Part shown: positions 54,554 through 63,136 of the stretch, piece after piece | Layout of the letters: each line of letters starts with the position of its first letter | Position numbering within the stretch: position 1 is the first letter of the stretch | Source of the DNA: Bacteroidales bacterium | GTDB lineage: Bacteria > Bacteroidota > Bacteroidia > Bacteroidales > UBA932 | DNA: 64,000 bases | Reading direction: 5' to 3' | NCBI GenBank assembly: GCA_017559545.1 | Contig: JAFYRK010000001.1 | Coordinates: forward strand, 1-64,000 | Program-made: the position numbers and the translations under genes | Notes under the pieces: model-generated | Seen by the model: the letters and a program-made list of their open reading frames with translations, nothing else | What the model was told of the DNA's origin: nothing | The model's database searches: none

Positions 54554-57500
54554 ATGAATTACAAACTTAGAAATCTTTTTGTGGTGGCATTCACGCTGGT
54601 GCTCGCTTCATGTATTGGTGAGGTGGCTGATCCAGCTGACAATGCCGATGTTTTGGGCGGAAACGTTGCTACCGTGACAGAGCAAGTTGATGCAATCCAG
54701 GCTTCGCTTGCAGATGTTAAAACTATCAAGGAGGCTTTAGATAATGTTTCCGACTTACATGATGTAGAGGATTTCAAGGCTCAGTTGGATGCTTGCATTT
54801 CAGGCATTGAATCTCATATCGCTTCCGTTCAGGGCGGTATGTCAGCATTGAATGCAACACTTGCCACTATGAACCTTCAGGCCGAAATCGCTTCTGTTGC
54901 TGGTGCAATCAAAGCATCATTCGGAACGTCATCTGAACTTCTGGATCTTGAAAAAGGCGTGAAGGCTTGGCTTGGCGACAAGTTCGAAAACTTCTACATA
55001 GCATCTTCGGAGCATGCAAGCGTAAAGACAATGACAAGTCTTATTGAGGCTCAGGGCCTTACAATCGATGCACTTATTTCAGATGTCGAGGCAGGACTTC
55101 GTTTAGGAGATGCAGACGGTAGCCTTTCAAAAATAGGAGCGGAAGTAGAAGAGACAACAAAGAAACTTGTCGCTCTCAATCAGAAACTTTCTTCGCTATG
55201 CACAGAACTTCAGTCGGGTTACGAGTCCGTAATCAGAAATTCCGACTCTGAAGCGAAGAAGTCACTCCTGGCTCTCAATGAAAATGCAACATCAACCCTT
55301 CAGGAGGCCGGCAATTCGATTTCAACTCTTTCTGCAAGTCTTGCTGATTCGGCAGTGACAATCGCAGAACTACAGGAAAGACTTGCCAAGGTGGAGGCAG
55401 ATGTCGAGGAACTTCTCAATAAGATTCAGTCGCTGACATTCATGTCCGAGTATTCGTCCGATTATGCTATTGCGTATTACGAGATGAGTAATGAGAAGGT
55501 ATCTGCTCCTGGCAAATCATATGACGGCAAGAACAAGAGAACTCCTGTAACGACTGTTGATCTTAATTTTATGGTCCGCCCTGCTGCAGCTGCAGCAGCT
55601 TTGACAACAGACGCTGTCAGCATCGTCGGATATTATGCGGATCAGATCGAGACAAAGGCGATCGCTCCAAACCAGTTTGTCAACTTTGAGGTGCAGAGCG
55701 TATCAGTTGCGAATCTTGAGAGCGGTATCATAACCGTGAAGTTCACACATGACCTTAAGGAAGATTTCTATTATAAGAAGACCGGAGCAAAGTGTGCATT
55801 GTTCATCGCAACCGGCAAGACTGACATTTCTTCCAAGTTTATTGAACTCGTTCCAAAGGACAACAGCTCAACAGTCTATGTAGAGAGCATCAGAATCAAT
55901 ACTGATGACTTTGAGATTGATGAGGGACAGTCAAAGAATCTTACAGTCACTATAAATCCGGCATCAGCTACCAACAAGACCGTGACATGGTCATCTTCTA
56001 ATGATGAGATTGCTACAATCGATCCTGCTACGGGAGTCCTGAATGCTGAAAAGCAAGGAAATGTGACAATCACAGCAACAACCAATGGTATCGACGAGTG
56101 GGGTGACAACCTTACTGCATCTGTAAATGTCAAGGTTAATCCAGCTATCCGCCTTGGTGGACCGCTATATGTAGAAGTTGGAAAGACCGCAGAACTGTCA
56201 CTTGACTTCCCACCTGCAATGAACATTGAAAGTAAAGTCTGGTTGTCATCAGATGCGGGAAAGGCCACTGTGGAGAATGGAATTGTAACCGGAGTTGCCG
56301 AGACATATAACACATATACACACGAGTACAATCAGGTAACTATCACATGTATCGTCAATGGTAATATTACTTTGACCCATGATATGAAGGTGCTTGTGCC
56401 TCAGCCAAGACAGATCAGATTCAATAATTACGCTGATGATGTAAATTCAATCTCTATTAAGATTGATGAGACAATCAGCCTTGCTGCGACAATCCTGCCT
56501 GACAATGTTGACCAAAGCAAGTTCAAGTTCCAGTATCAAAGTGACGCAGGCCTTGGATGGGTAAACTTCGACACGGGAGAAATCAAGGAACCAAGAACAC
56601 CAGGTGGAAGATATGTTTACGTTGATGTTGTCAATAAGGGAAGTGAACGTTACTTTGTTTCATCTCTTAGAAGAACTATCATAATCAATGTTGAGCCATA
56701 TTATGTGCAGACTATGAAATTTGCTCAGGAGACGATTACATTGACACCAAATCAGACAAGCGTATTGGTTCCTGTCTTTACATCCGACGTGGAAGGAAAG
56801 CAGCCGACATATACTGAACTCAACTGGGTGTCCTCAAATCCAAGTGTTGTGTCCGTAGACCCAACTACAGGAGAAATCACAACTCATAAGGAAGGATCTG
56901 CTGTGATTACAGCTACTACCGGCGCCAACGCTGTACCAAACGGTCAGAATGTGAAGTCTGCTTCGTGTACTATAATAGTTGAAGAGCCTGTTGCACCTAT
57001 CAACATTGGAGATTATTTCTATAGTGATGGTACTTGGTCATCGACAAGAGACTATAGTAAGAAAGTAATCGGTATTGTATTCTCGAATACAGGTGCCGCA
57101 ATGTCAGATTCCAAACTTATGGAGGATTGTCCTACAGCAACCCATGGATTGGTTGTTGGCTTGACTGAATATAATTCTATTTTTGGTAATTTTGGATATT
57201 CTTCTGTATATGGTTGGCTGACAGATAATGGTTATCCAACTCCTAATACAGATCTACCTAATGGATATGGTCTGACTAAGGGTATGACTGCTTATCGAGA
57301 TGCAAATTCAGGTTATGCTGAGTTATATGATAGAACATCAGGACCTGTTGCAAAGCATAAGGTGTCTTTGCCTTCAGGTGTAAGTTCATGGTATATTCCT
57401 TCATTCAAAGAAATGAAGTGGTTGCATGAGAATAAGGCAGTAGTTAATGCTGCACTTAGCAATGCGGGGGGCACTCAGATTACAGGGTCGTTGTATTGGT

Positions 57501-57631
57501 TAAGTACGCTTAGAACATACAATTCATATAATGACTGTCAGGCCTCACCATTTGATATGTCTAATGGTAAGTGGTATGAGTATCCAAAGGGATCTACATC
57601 ATACCCTGTCCGCGTAGTCTTCGCATTCTAA
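54554..57631 (+). CDS. Large lipoprotein with coiled coil, Big2 domains and Lcl/FISUMP-like end
   Basis: Lipoprotein signal (TLVLASC, Cys20). A helical/coiled region (about 35-295) ends in a domain opening IQSLTFMSEYSSD that is shared with lipoproteins at 32.0 and 57.8 kb. Two Big2-type Ig domains follow (about 440-530: TVTWSSSNDEIATIDPATG; about 715-810: LNWVSSNPSVVSVDPTTG), with a third, weaker one between. The C-terminus (INIGDYFYSDGTWSS to WYIPSFKEMKWLHENK) resembles Lcl/DUF1566-FISUMP modules. Surface binding is likely; ligand unknown. Confidence 0.8.
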   Translation: MNYKLRNLFVVAFTLVLASCIGEVADPADNADVLGGNVATVTEQVDAIQASLADVKTIKEALDNVSDLHDVEDFKAQLDACISGIESHIASVQGGMSALNATLATMNLQAEIASVAGAIKASFGTSSELLDLEKGVKAWLGDKFENFYIASSEHASVKTMTSLIEAQGLTIDALISDVEAGLRLGDADGSLSKIGAEVEETTKKLVALNQKLSSLCTELQSGYESVIRNSDSEAKKSLLALNENATSTLQEAGNSISTLSASLADSAVTIAELQERLAKVEADVEELLNKIQSLTFMSEYSSDYAIAYYEMSNEKVSAPGKSYDGKNKRTPVTTVDLNFMVRPAAAAAALTTDAVSIVGYYADQIETKAIAPNQFVNFEVQSVSVANLESGIITVKFTHDLKEDFYYKKTGAKCALFIATGKTDISSKFIELVPKDNSSTVYVESIRINTDDFEIDEGQSKNLTVTINPASATNKTVTWSSSNDEIATIDPATGVLNAEKQGNVTITATTNGIDEWGDNLTASVNVKVNPAIRLGGPLYVEVGKTAELSLDFPPAMNIESKVWLSSDAGKATVENGIVTGVAETYNTYTHEYNQVTITCIVNGNITLTHDMKVLVPQPRQIRFNNYADDVNSISIKIDETISLAATILPDNVDQSKFKFQYQSDAGLGWVNFDTGEIKEPRTPGGRYVYVDVVNKGSERYFVSSLRRTIIINVEPYYVQTMKFAQETITLTPNQTSVLVPVFTSDVEGKQPTYTELNWVSSNPSVVSVDPTTGEITTHKEGSAVITATTGANAVPNGQNVKSASCTIIVEEPVAPINIGDYFYSDGTWSSTRDYSKKVIGIVFSNTGAAMSDSKLMEDCPTATHGLVVGLTEYNSIFGNFGYSSVYGWLTDNGYPTPNTDLPNGYGLTKGMTAYRDANSGYAELYDRTSGPVAKHKVSLPSGVSSWYIPSFKEMKWLHENKAVVNAALSNAGGTQITGSLYWLSTLRTYNSYNDCQASPFDMSNGKWYEYPKGSTSYPVRVVFAF

Positions 57632-57646
57632 AAATTGAGTAGTACG

Positions 57647-57805
57647 ATGAAACGAAATTCAATTATAGAAGCACATACAGAATATATTGCGCCTTCTGTC
57701 ATAGTGATGTCCCTCGACTCCGAAGGTGTCATATGCCTGAGCAACACAGGTGGCGGCGGCGGTTGTTTTGAGCCAGATGAAGAAAATCCTGAAATTGATT
57801 TTTAA
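57647..57805 (+). CDS. 52-residue Gly/Cys-containing peptide
   Basis: MKRNSIIEAHTEYIAPSVIV, then MSLDSEGVICLS and a GGGGGC run with an acidic tail (EPDEENPEIDF). The form (Lys-rich start, (A/K)P-x-(V/I)-x-V, two Cys around a Gly run) matches a set of short Bacteroidales proteins often found beside surface lipoprotein genes, from memory; no function is known. It fills the gap between the two large lipoprotein genes, 15 bp from each stop/start, in the same direction, so it is surely in their message. Confidence 0.6.
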   Translation: MKRNSIIEAHTEYIAPSVIVMSLDSEGVICLSNTGGGGGCFEPDEENPEIDF

Positions 57806-57820
57806 TGTGAGGATATTGAG

Positions 57821-60703
57821 ATGAAAAGATTGATATTAATGTTTTCAGCTGCCGTAGCAGCATTGGTATCCTGTCAGATAGAGCCCATTCAGGATACAGG
57901 TGTCGACTACTTGCCTGAGGATGTCCATGAGGTTTCGATCAAGGCGGCTACGCTCGCCAAGTCGGTTCTCTCAGGTGAGGATGTATGGTGGGAAGGTGGA
58001 GATCAGATTGCTCTGGTCTTCACTCATCCGACTGACGCACCTCATGTAAATAAGACTTTTGTCAATGATGAGAAGGAGAATACTTCATATTATACAACTT
58101 TCACTGGCTCGATTCCTAATTCAGTGACTGTTGAGAATGGTTATGAAGATCTCGGATTTGCCGTATATCCAGCGTCTGCTGTAAACGAGGAGGGTATCTA
58201 TCGATATGACCTTCCGGAAGTCCAGCATGCAAAGGATAATGGATCTTTCCCATCCGGATGCAATCTGGCTTCTGCAGCTTTGTTCCTCTCAAAAATGGAA
58301 GAGGATGGAAGCACCACAGAAACGGATTTCCGTAGTGCGCTTTCCATGTTGAGACTTGAGTTGTCTCACGATATTGAGTCTGTTACAGTGACTGGTACTG
58401 CCCCATTGGCAGGAGTGGCACCGCTAGGAATGTTCTACAATGCCGAGGCTGATGCAAATCAGGCAAAGAATAATGGTAGACTCCTCGTTGATCCGTCCGG
58501 TGAATGGTCAGAAGCATCAACATCCGTTACTTTAGTGCCGGAGGAAGGCAGCGAGTTCACAACTCAATTATACCATGTACTTGTATGGCCAGGAAAACAG
58601 GAGGGACTGACGATTACGGTTAACTACAAGAATATCGGTGAGTATGAAAAGACTTCATCCGTCTCTACTGACAAGCCTGTCACATTCAAGCCAGGCATGT
58701 ATTACAAGCTGAACTTCAAGAACACAGAGGAACTTGTGATTGAGGAGTTTGATGCAGCATTGGACAAAGTGGAAGATAACGTGGAAGACCTCGTTGCTCA
58801 GATTCAGTCTGTGACACTTATATCCGAGTATCTCGACAATGCCGTCTATGCCCGCTATGCACAGATGACCTACAGCAAGCAGAAGATTGACGTTTCTCTG
58901 GATTATATTATCAGACCTGAATATGCAGCAGAAGCTCTTGTCGAGGCTTTCAGCCAGGATTCTTCCATTGCATCTGCTTTGCTCGGATATGATAAGGGAT
59001 CAGGCCTGGAGCTTGAATCTAAATCGCTTGCCGTTAAAAATCTCCTCATTAGGGATGTGGTTGGAATTGGTAAGGTTGTGACTGCGACAGTTGATGCCAG
59101 CACTATAGATGACAGGTTCTATGAAAGAGAGTGGAACGCGTCTGTTGCGCTTCAGATAGTTTATGGAAAGACTGATGCGGTATCAGACTTCGCTCGTCTT
59201 GTACCTAAGGCCGGCAGTGTCATAGCAGGACACGACCTCATCCCAGCTATTCCGGGTGCAAGAGTCGTGATTCCATTCAGCTATGCCGTTGCCGATAATG
59301 CCTCATATACTCTGGAGGTAACTGCCAGTCAGGGCGTTGCTGGAACCAGCATAGCCTACTACGATAATTCAAAGACCGGTAACCTTACTGTGTATTTTGG
59401 CGATGGTGTAATTCAGTCGCCAAAAGTTACCCTTACATTGACTGCTGGAGAGGGTAAGAACCAAGAGAGTATCTCGCATAACTTTACATTTGTTGACAGT
59501 GGCTCAAGAATCGAATTCGCAAATCCGGGCCAGGTAGACTATATAGGCGGCGAGGTCACTTTGGGCGTGAACACACAGAATATCCAGTCATATAGCCTGT
59601 CATGCAGTGGCGAGGGCATTTCACAGTCAGGCAACGTATTTACATTCAGTCAGAACAATGGTAATCAGAGGACTGCAACCGTTGAATGCCAGGCAACAAT
59701 ACCTGGTGCATCATTCAACTATTACAAGTCTATCACCATTACTCAGAAGGCATACGGAACGCCGCTTTCAAAGACTTATTATACCAATGGTCAGAAGGTT
59801 GTCCTTAACCAAGCAAATGCATCCGGCTGCTCGAACTACTTAAACATTGTGATCCTTGGTGACGGTTATCAGAAGAGGGATCTTGTTGTAGGAGGTAAGT
59901 TTGAAAGAAGTGCAATATCTGCTATGGACAGTTTCTTCGCTGTTGAACCTTACAAGACATTCAAGAACAGATTCAATGTCTACATGGTGGCTTATGAGTC
60001 GACTGATGAGGGAACTGATATAAAATCAAGCGGCATAGAGAAGAATACATACTTCCATACATATTGCCAGGGAGGAGGTAACACAGCATCCTATGTTTCA
60101 AATACAACTCCTGTCATCAATGCAGTCAAGGCTGTTGTAGGAAGTGGAGATGCTCAATACTATAGGACTATTGCAATCGTATTGGTGAATACTGACGAAC
60201 AAGCAGGGTCTACCGGATATCCTTTCAGAGACTACAAGTCAGGATTCGTAAATGGATACGCTTCCTTTGCAATTGCAGTTCTTGCGGCTAACTCGACCGG
60301 TACGAATGGTCTTATCAAGCATGAGGCCGGCGGACACGCATTCGGACGTCTCGCTGATGAGTATTACAACAGTGGATCTACAGCAAGTTCTTCCAATAAG
60401 ACAGAGCTCAGCAACTGGCATGCAAAGGGTTGGTATTGGAATGTGAACCATACTAACAGTGGTAATTATTACAAGTTCACCAATTCCGCATACAGTTCAT
60501 CTGAAGTAAGTTTCATTGAAGGTGCATGGGGATATGGATACGGCATGTATCGTCCGACCCAGGGTGGCATGATGCAAAGTAATACCGGTGTATTCAACGC
60601 TCCATCACGACATGCAATCTATCACCGAATTATAACGGAATCAGAAAGTGCTGATGCATATAGTTGGCAGAAGTTCCTTGCCTATGATCAGATCAACCGC
60701 TAG
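57821..60703 (+). CDS. Lipoprotein with C-terminal M64 (IgA peptidase-type) metallopeptidase
   Basis: Lipoprotein signal (AALVSC, Cys19). The N-terminal third is fimbrillin-like (GGDQIALVFTH, FKPGMYYKLNF); then comes the IQSVTLISEYLDN domain shared with two other lipoproteins here. The last ~300 residues are a peptidase M64: LNIVILGDGYQ opens it, HEAGGHAFGRLADE (H834, E835, H839, D846) holds zinc, and GGMMQS gives the Met-turn. M64 includes enzymes that cut IgA, but host targets cannot be assigned from sequence. Third gene of the cluster. Confidence 0.88.
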   Translation: MKRLILMFSAAVAALVSCQIEPIQDTGVDYLPEDVHEVSIKAATLAKSVLSGEDVWWEGGDQIALVFTHPTDAPHVNKTFVNDEKENTSYYTTFTGSIPNSVTVENGYEDLGFAVYPASAVNEEGIYRYDLPEVQHAKDNGSFPSGCNLASAALFLSKMEEDGSTTETDFRSALSMLRLELSHDIESVTVTGTAPLAGVAPLGMFYNAEADANQAKNNGRLLVDPSGEWSEASTSVTLVPEEGSEFTTQLYHVLVWPGKQEGLTITVNYKNIGEYEKTSSVSTDKPVTFKPGMYYKLNFKNTEELVIEEFDAALDKVEDNVEDLVAQIQSVTLISEYLDNAVYARYAQMTYSKQKIDVSLDYIIRPEYAAEALVEAFSQDSSIASALLGYDKGSGLELESKSLAVKNLLIRDVVGIGKVVTATVDASTIDDRFYEREWNASVALQIVYGKTDAVSDFARLVPKAGSVIAGHDLIPAIPGARVVIPFSYAVADNASYTLEVTASQGVAGTSIAYYDNSKTGNLTVYFGDGVIQSPKVTLTLTAGEGKNQESISHNFTFVDSGSRIEFANPGQVDYIGGEVTLGVNTQNIQSYSLSCSGEGISQSGNVFTFSQNNGNQRTATVECQATIPGASFNYYKSITITQKAYGTPLSKTYYTNGQKVVLNQANASGCSNYLNIVILGDGYQKRDLVVGGKFERSAISAMDSFFAVEPYKTFKNRFNVYMVAYESTDEGTDIKSSGIEKNTYFHTYCQGGGNTASYVSNTTPVINAVKAVVGSGDAQYYRTIAIVLVNTDEQAGSTGYPFRDYKSGFVNGYASFAIAVLAANSTGTNGLIKHEAGGHAFGRLADEYYNSGSTASSSNKTELSNWHAKGWYWNVNHTNSGNYYKFTNSAYSSSEVSFIEGAWGYGYGMYRPTQGGMMQSNTGVFNAPSRHAIYHRIITESESADAYSWQKFLAYDQINR

Positions 60704-60765
60704 TAATCGTAGCGGGACTTTAACGGCCAGACCAAAAACTGGCATTACAGAGTACCTCATAACAT

Positions 60766-61404
60766 ATGAAACGAATCATCCTTCTTATTTTCGTAGCGGG
60801 GCTTTACCTTACATTGGCAGCCGCATGCACACAAACAGCGCAGCAAACACAGACCGGAGACACAAACGCTGTAATCGAGACCATAATGGCTCGCCGAAGC
60901 ATCAGAAAATACAAGCAGATTCCTGTGAGCAGGGACACTCTTGACCTGATCATGAAGTGCGGTATCAATGCTCCTAACGGCCAGAACAGGCAATCTTGGG
61001 AGGTGCGCATAATCGATGACCCTGCTGTCATGAATGAACTCAAGGAGGCTATTGCAAAGGGACATCCTGACATGCCGGCAAACGCCGTCAAGGGATGTTT
61101 CCGCGATGCTCCGGTTGTATTGTTCATAGCACGCGACCCTTCGTATCCGTTCTCAGCATATGACTGCGGATTGCTTTCGGAGAACATCATGCTGTCTGCA
61201 TGGTCGCTCGGCGTGGGCTCGATATGCCTTGGCATGCCTGTGCGCATGATGACCGACAACGACGTGTGCAAACCATACATAGAAAAGCTCGGATTCAGCG
61301 AAGGGTATGAATTCTGCTTGTGCATCGGACTGGGCTACGCTGACGAGGCTCCGGAAGCCAAGCCACGCAACGCAGAAAAGGTGAAATACATTGATAAACT
61401 ATAA
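60766..61404 (+). CDS. Nitroreductase-family protein with lipoprotein signal
   Basis: MARRSIRKYKQIPVSRDTL and NAPNGQNRQSWEV are the FMN-binding nitroreductase entry; GLLSENIMLSAWSLGVGS and IGLGYADEAP complete the fold. FMN enzymes of this type are normally cytoplasmic, yet a hydrophobic N-terminus ends in LAAAC (Cys21), a lipobox, so this one should be exported and lipid-anchored. Followed after 6 bp by the DUF1295 gene; the three genes to 63112 look like one operon. Confidence 0.85.
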   Translation: MKRIILLIFVAGLYLTLAAACTQTAQQTQTGDTNAVIETIMARRSIRKYKQIPVSRDTLDLIMKCGINAPNGQNRQSWEVRIIDDPAVMNELKEAIAKGHPDMPANAVKGCFRDAPVVLFIARDPSYPFSAYDCGLLSENIMLSAWSLGVGSICLGMPVRMMTDNDVCKPYIEKLGFSEGYEFCLCIGLGYADEAPEAKPRNAEKVKYIDKL

Positions 61405-61410
61405 GACATT

Positions 61411-62214
61411 ATGAGTTACCTTCTTATTCTTCTGGCAGTTTCACTTGCCGTTTCAGGACTCGGATGGATCTACTTCATCTATTTCTTCAGCATAGGATAT
61501 GGATTCGGAATATCCGCCCTTGCTGTTACTATTGCTATCCTCTTCCGTGATATCCTTACACCTCCTACAGCCATGCTGTGCGCTGTTATGTTCGTATTCG
61601 GATGCCGTCTCGGACTCTATTTACTCACAAGAGAGAAAAGGTCGCCAGAATATAAGAAGATCCTTTATGGACCAGACGCTGCGAAGAAGAAACCACTGCC
61701 AGTTGTTATTGTAGTATGGATATTCTGCGCCCTCCTCTATGTGGGTCAGGTCAGTCCGGTTGCATTCTACCTTGCAAACAAGGCTGCAGGAGCACCTGTA
61801 AGCGAGGTTATACCTTGGATCGGCGCTGTACTTATGGCGGCTGGAGTTATCCTTGAGTCTGTTGCAGACGCGCAGAAGAAGGCAGCGAAGAAGGTCAACA
61901 AGCACAGATTCGTGGACACTGGAGTGTATAAACTGGTACGCTGCCCTAACTATCTTGGTGAGTTGGTTATCTGGACAGGAGCATTTATCATTTGCTTCGG
62001 AGCATGCTGCACAGCATGGCAGTGGGTTATCGCAGCCATCGGATACATTGGTATCGTATATGTGATGTTCAGTGGAGCACGCAGACTTGAGATTCGCCAA
62101 AATGGAGCATATGGTGCAGACCCTGAGTATCAGGCATACATAAAGAAGACACCTATCCTTCTTCCGTTCGTGCCTATCTACAGCGTGGAGAGACATAAGT
62201 GGTTGCAGGCATAA
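61411..62214 (+). CDS. DUF1295/steroid 5-alpha-reductase-like membrane protein
   Basis: 267 aa with about six TM helices. HRFVDTGVYKLVRCPNYLGEL is the hallmark of the DUF1295/ICMT-like superfamily, followed by a C-terminal EIRQNGAYGADPEYQAYIKKTP. Members reduce steroid-type double bonds or methylate prenyl-Cys; NADPH or SAM use cannot be told here. It starts 6 bp after the nitroreductase and 1 bp before the CDF gene. Confidence 0.85.
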   Translation: MSYLLILLAVSLAVSGLGWIYFIYFFSIGYGFGISALAVTIAILFRDILTPPTAMLCAVMFVFGCRLGLYLLTREKRSPEYKKILYGPDAAKKKPLPVVIVVWIFCALLYVGQVSPVAFYLANKAAGAPVSEVIPWIGAVLMAAGVILESVADAQKKAAKKVNKHRFVDTGVYKLVRCPNYLGELVIWTGAFIICFGACCTAWQWVIAAIGYIGIVYVMFSGARRLEIRQNGAYGADPEYQAYIKKTPILLPFVPIYSVERHKWLQA

Positions 62215-62215
62215 A

Positions 62216-63112
62216 ATGAACGACAGGCAGAAACAGATAAACAGCGTCACATTGTGGGGAGCGGCGGTGAACCTGCTGCTGACCGCAGGCAAGATCATGG
62301 CGGGCATCTTCGGAAGAAGTGCCGCCATGATTGCTGATGGCGTGCACTCGCTGTCGGATCTGTTGAGCGATGCTGTCGTCTTGATATTCACACACATATC
62401 CTCAAAGGACAGGGACCGTGACCACAGGTTCGGACACGGCAAGTTCGAGACCATGGCGACCGTCATAATAAGCGTTATCTTGGTCATAGTGGCAGCAAAA
62501 CTCATGAGCGACGGCATCAAGGACATCATCGAATGCATCAATGGAGAAGTTCTGCCAAGACCCGGCTTCATAGCGCTCGCCGCTGCCGCCGGCTCGATCG
62601 TATTGAAAGAAATCCTGTACCAGTGGACTGCCGCAGTCGGCAGAAAGACCGGCAGTACAGCCGTCATGGCAAATGCATGGCATCACAGAAGCGATGCATT
62701 ATCCTCCATCGGAGCCCTTCTGGGTATCGGAGGCGCAATCATCCTCGGGGACAAGTGGACCATACTGGACCCTATAACATCATGCGGCATCAGCATAGCC
62801 ATCATTGTAGTGGCCGTGAAGATGGCGATGCCAAGCCTTAATGAACTCCTGGAGACATCGCTTCCGGAAGACATCGAAAATGAAATCATGGAAATCGCCG
62901 GTTCTGTACCCGGCGTGAACGACATCCATGAACTCAAGACCCGACGCAACGGAATGTCGTTCATCATAGATGCCCATGTGGTTGTGGATCCGGACATGAG
63001 CGTGGTCGAGGCGCATGACATCGCCACAAATGTGGAGGAAGCTCTCCGCAGCAGATTCGGAAACGAAACCCAGACCAGCATCCACATAGAACCTGACACT
63101 GCCGCCAGATAA
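62216..63112 (+). CDS. Cation diffusion facilitator metal exporter
   Basis: Six-TM CDF transporter with metal sites ADGVHSLSDLLSD (TM2) and HHRSDALSSIG (TM5; the HxxxD pattern favours Zn/Fe/Mn-type families) and a C-terminal cytoplasmic ferredoxin-like domain (VHELKTRRNGMSFIIDAHVVV). Exports divalent metals against protons. Metal not assigned. Last gene of the unit beginning at the nitroreductase. Confidence 0.93.
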   Translation: MNDRQKQINSVTLWGAAVNLLLTAGKIMAGIFGRSAAMIADGVHSLSDLLSDAVVLIFTHISSKDRDRDHRFGHGKFETMATVIISVILVIVAAKLMSDGIKDIIECINGEVLPRPGFIALAAAAGSIVLKEILYQWTAAVGRKTGSTAVMANAWHHRSDALSSIGALLGIGGAIILGDKWTILDPITSCGISIAIIVVAVKMAMPSLNELLETSLPEDIENEIMEIAGSVPGVNDIHELKTRRNGMSFIIDAHVVVDPDMSVVEAHDIATNVEEALRSRFGNETQTSIHIEPDTAAR

Positions 63113-63136
63113 CGGCAATTATAACCCTTCTTTCTT

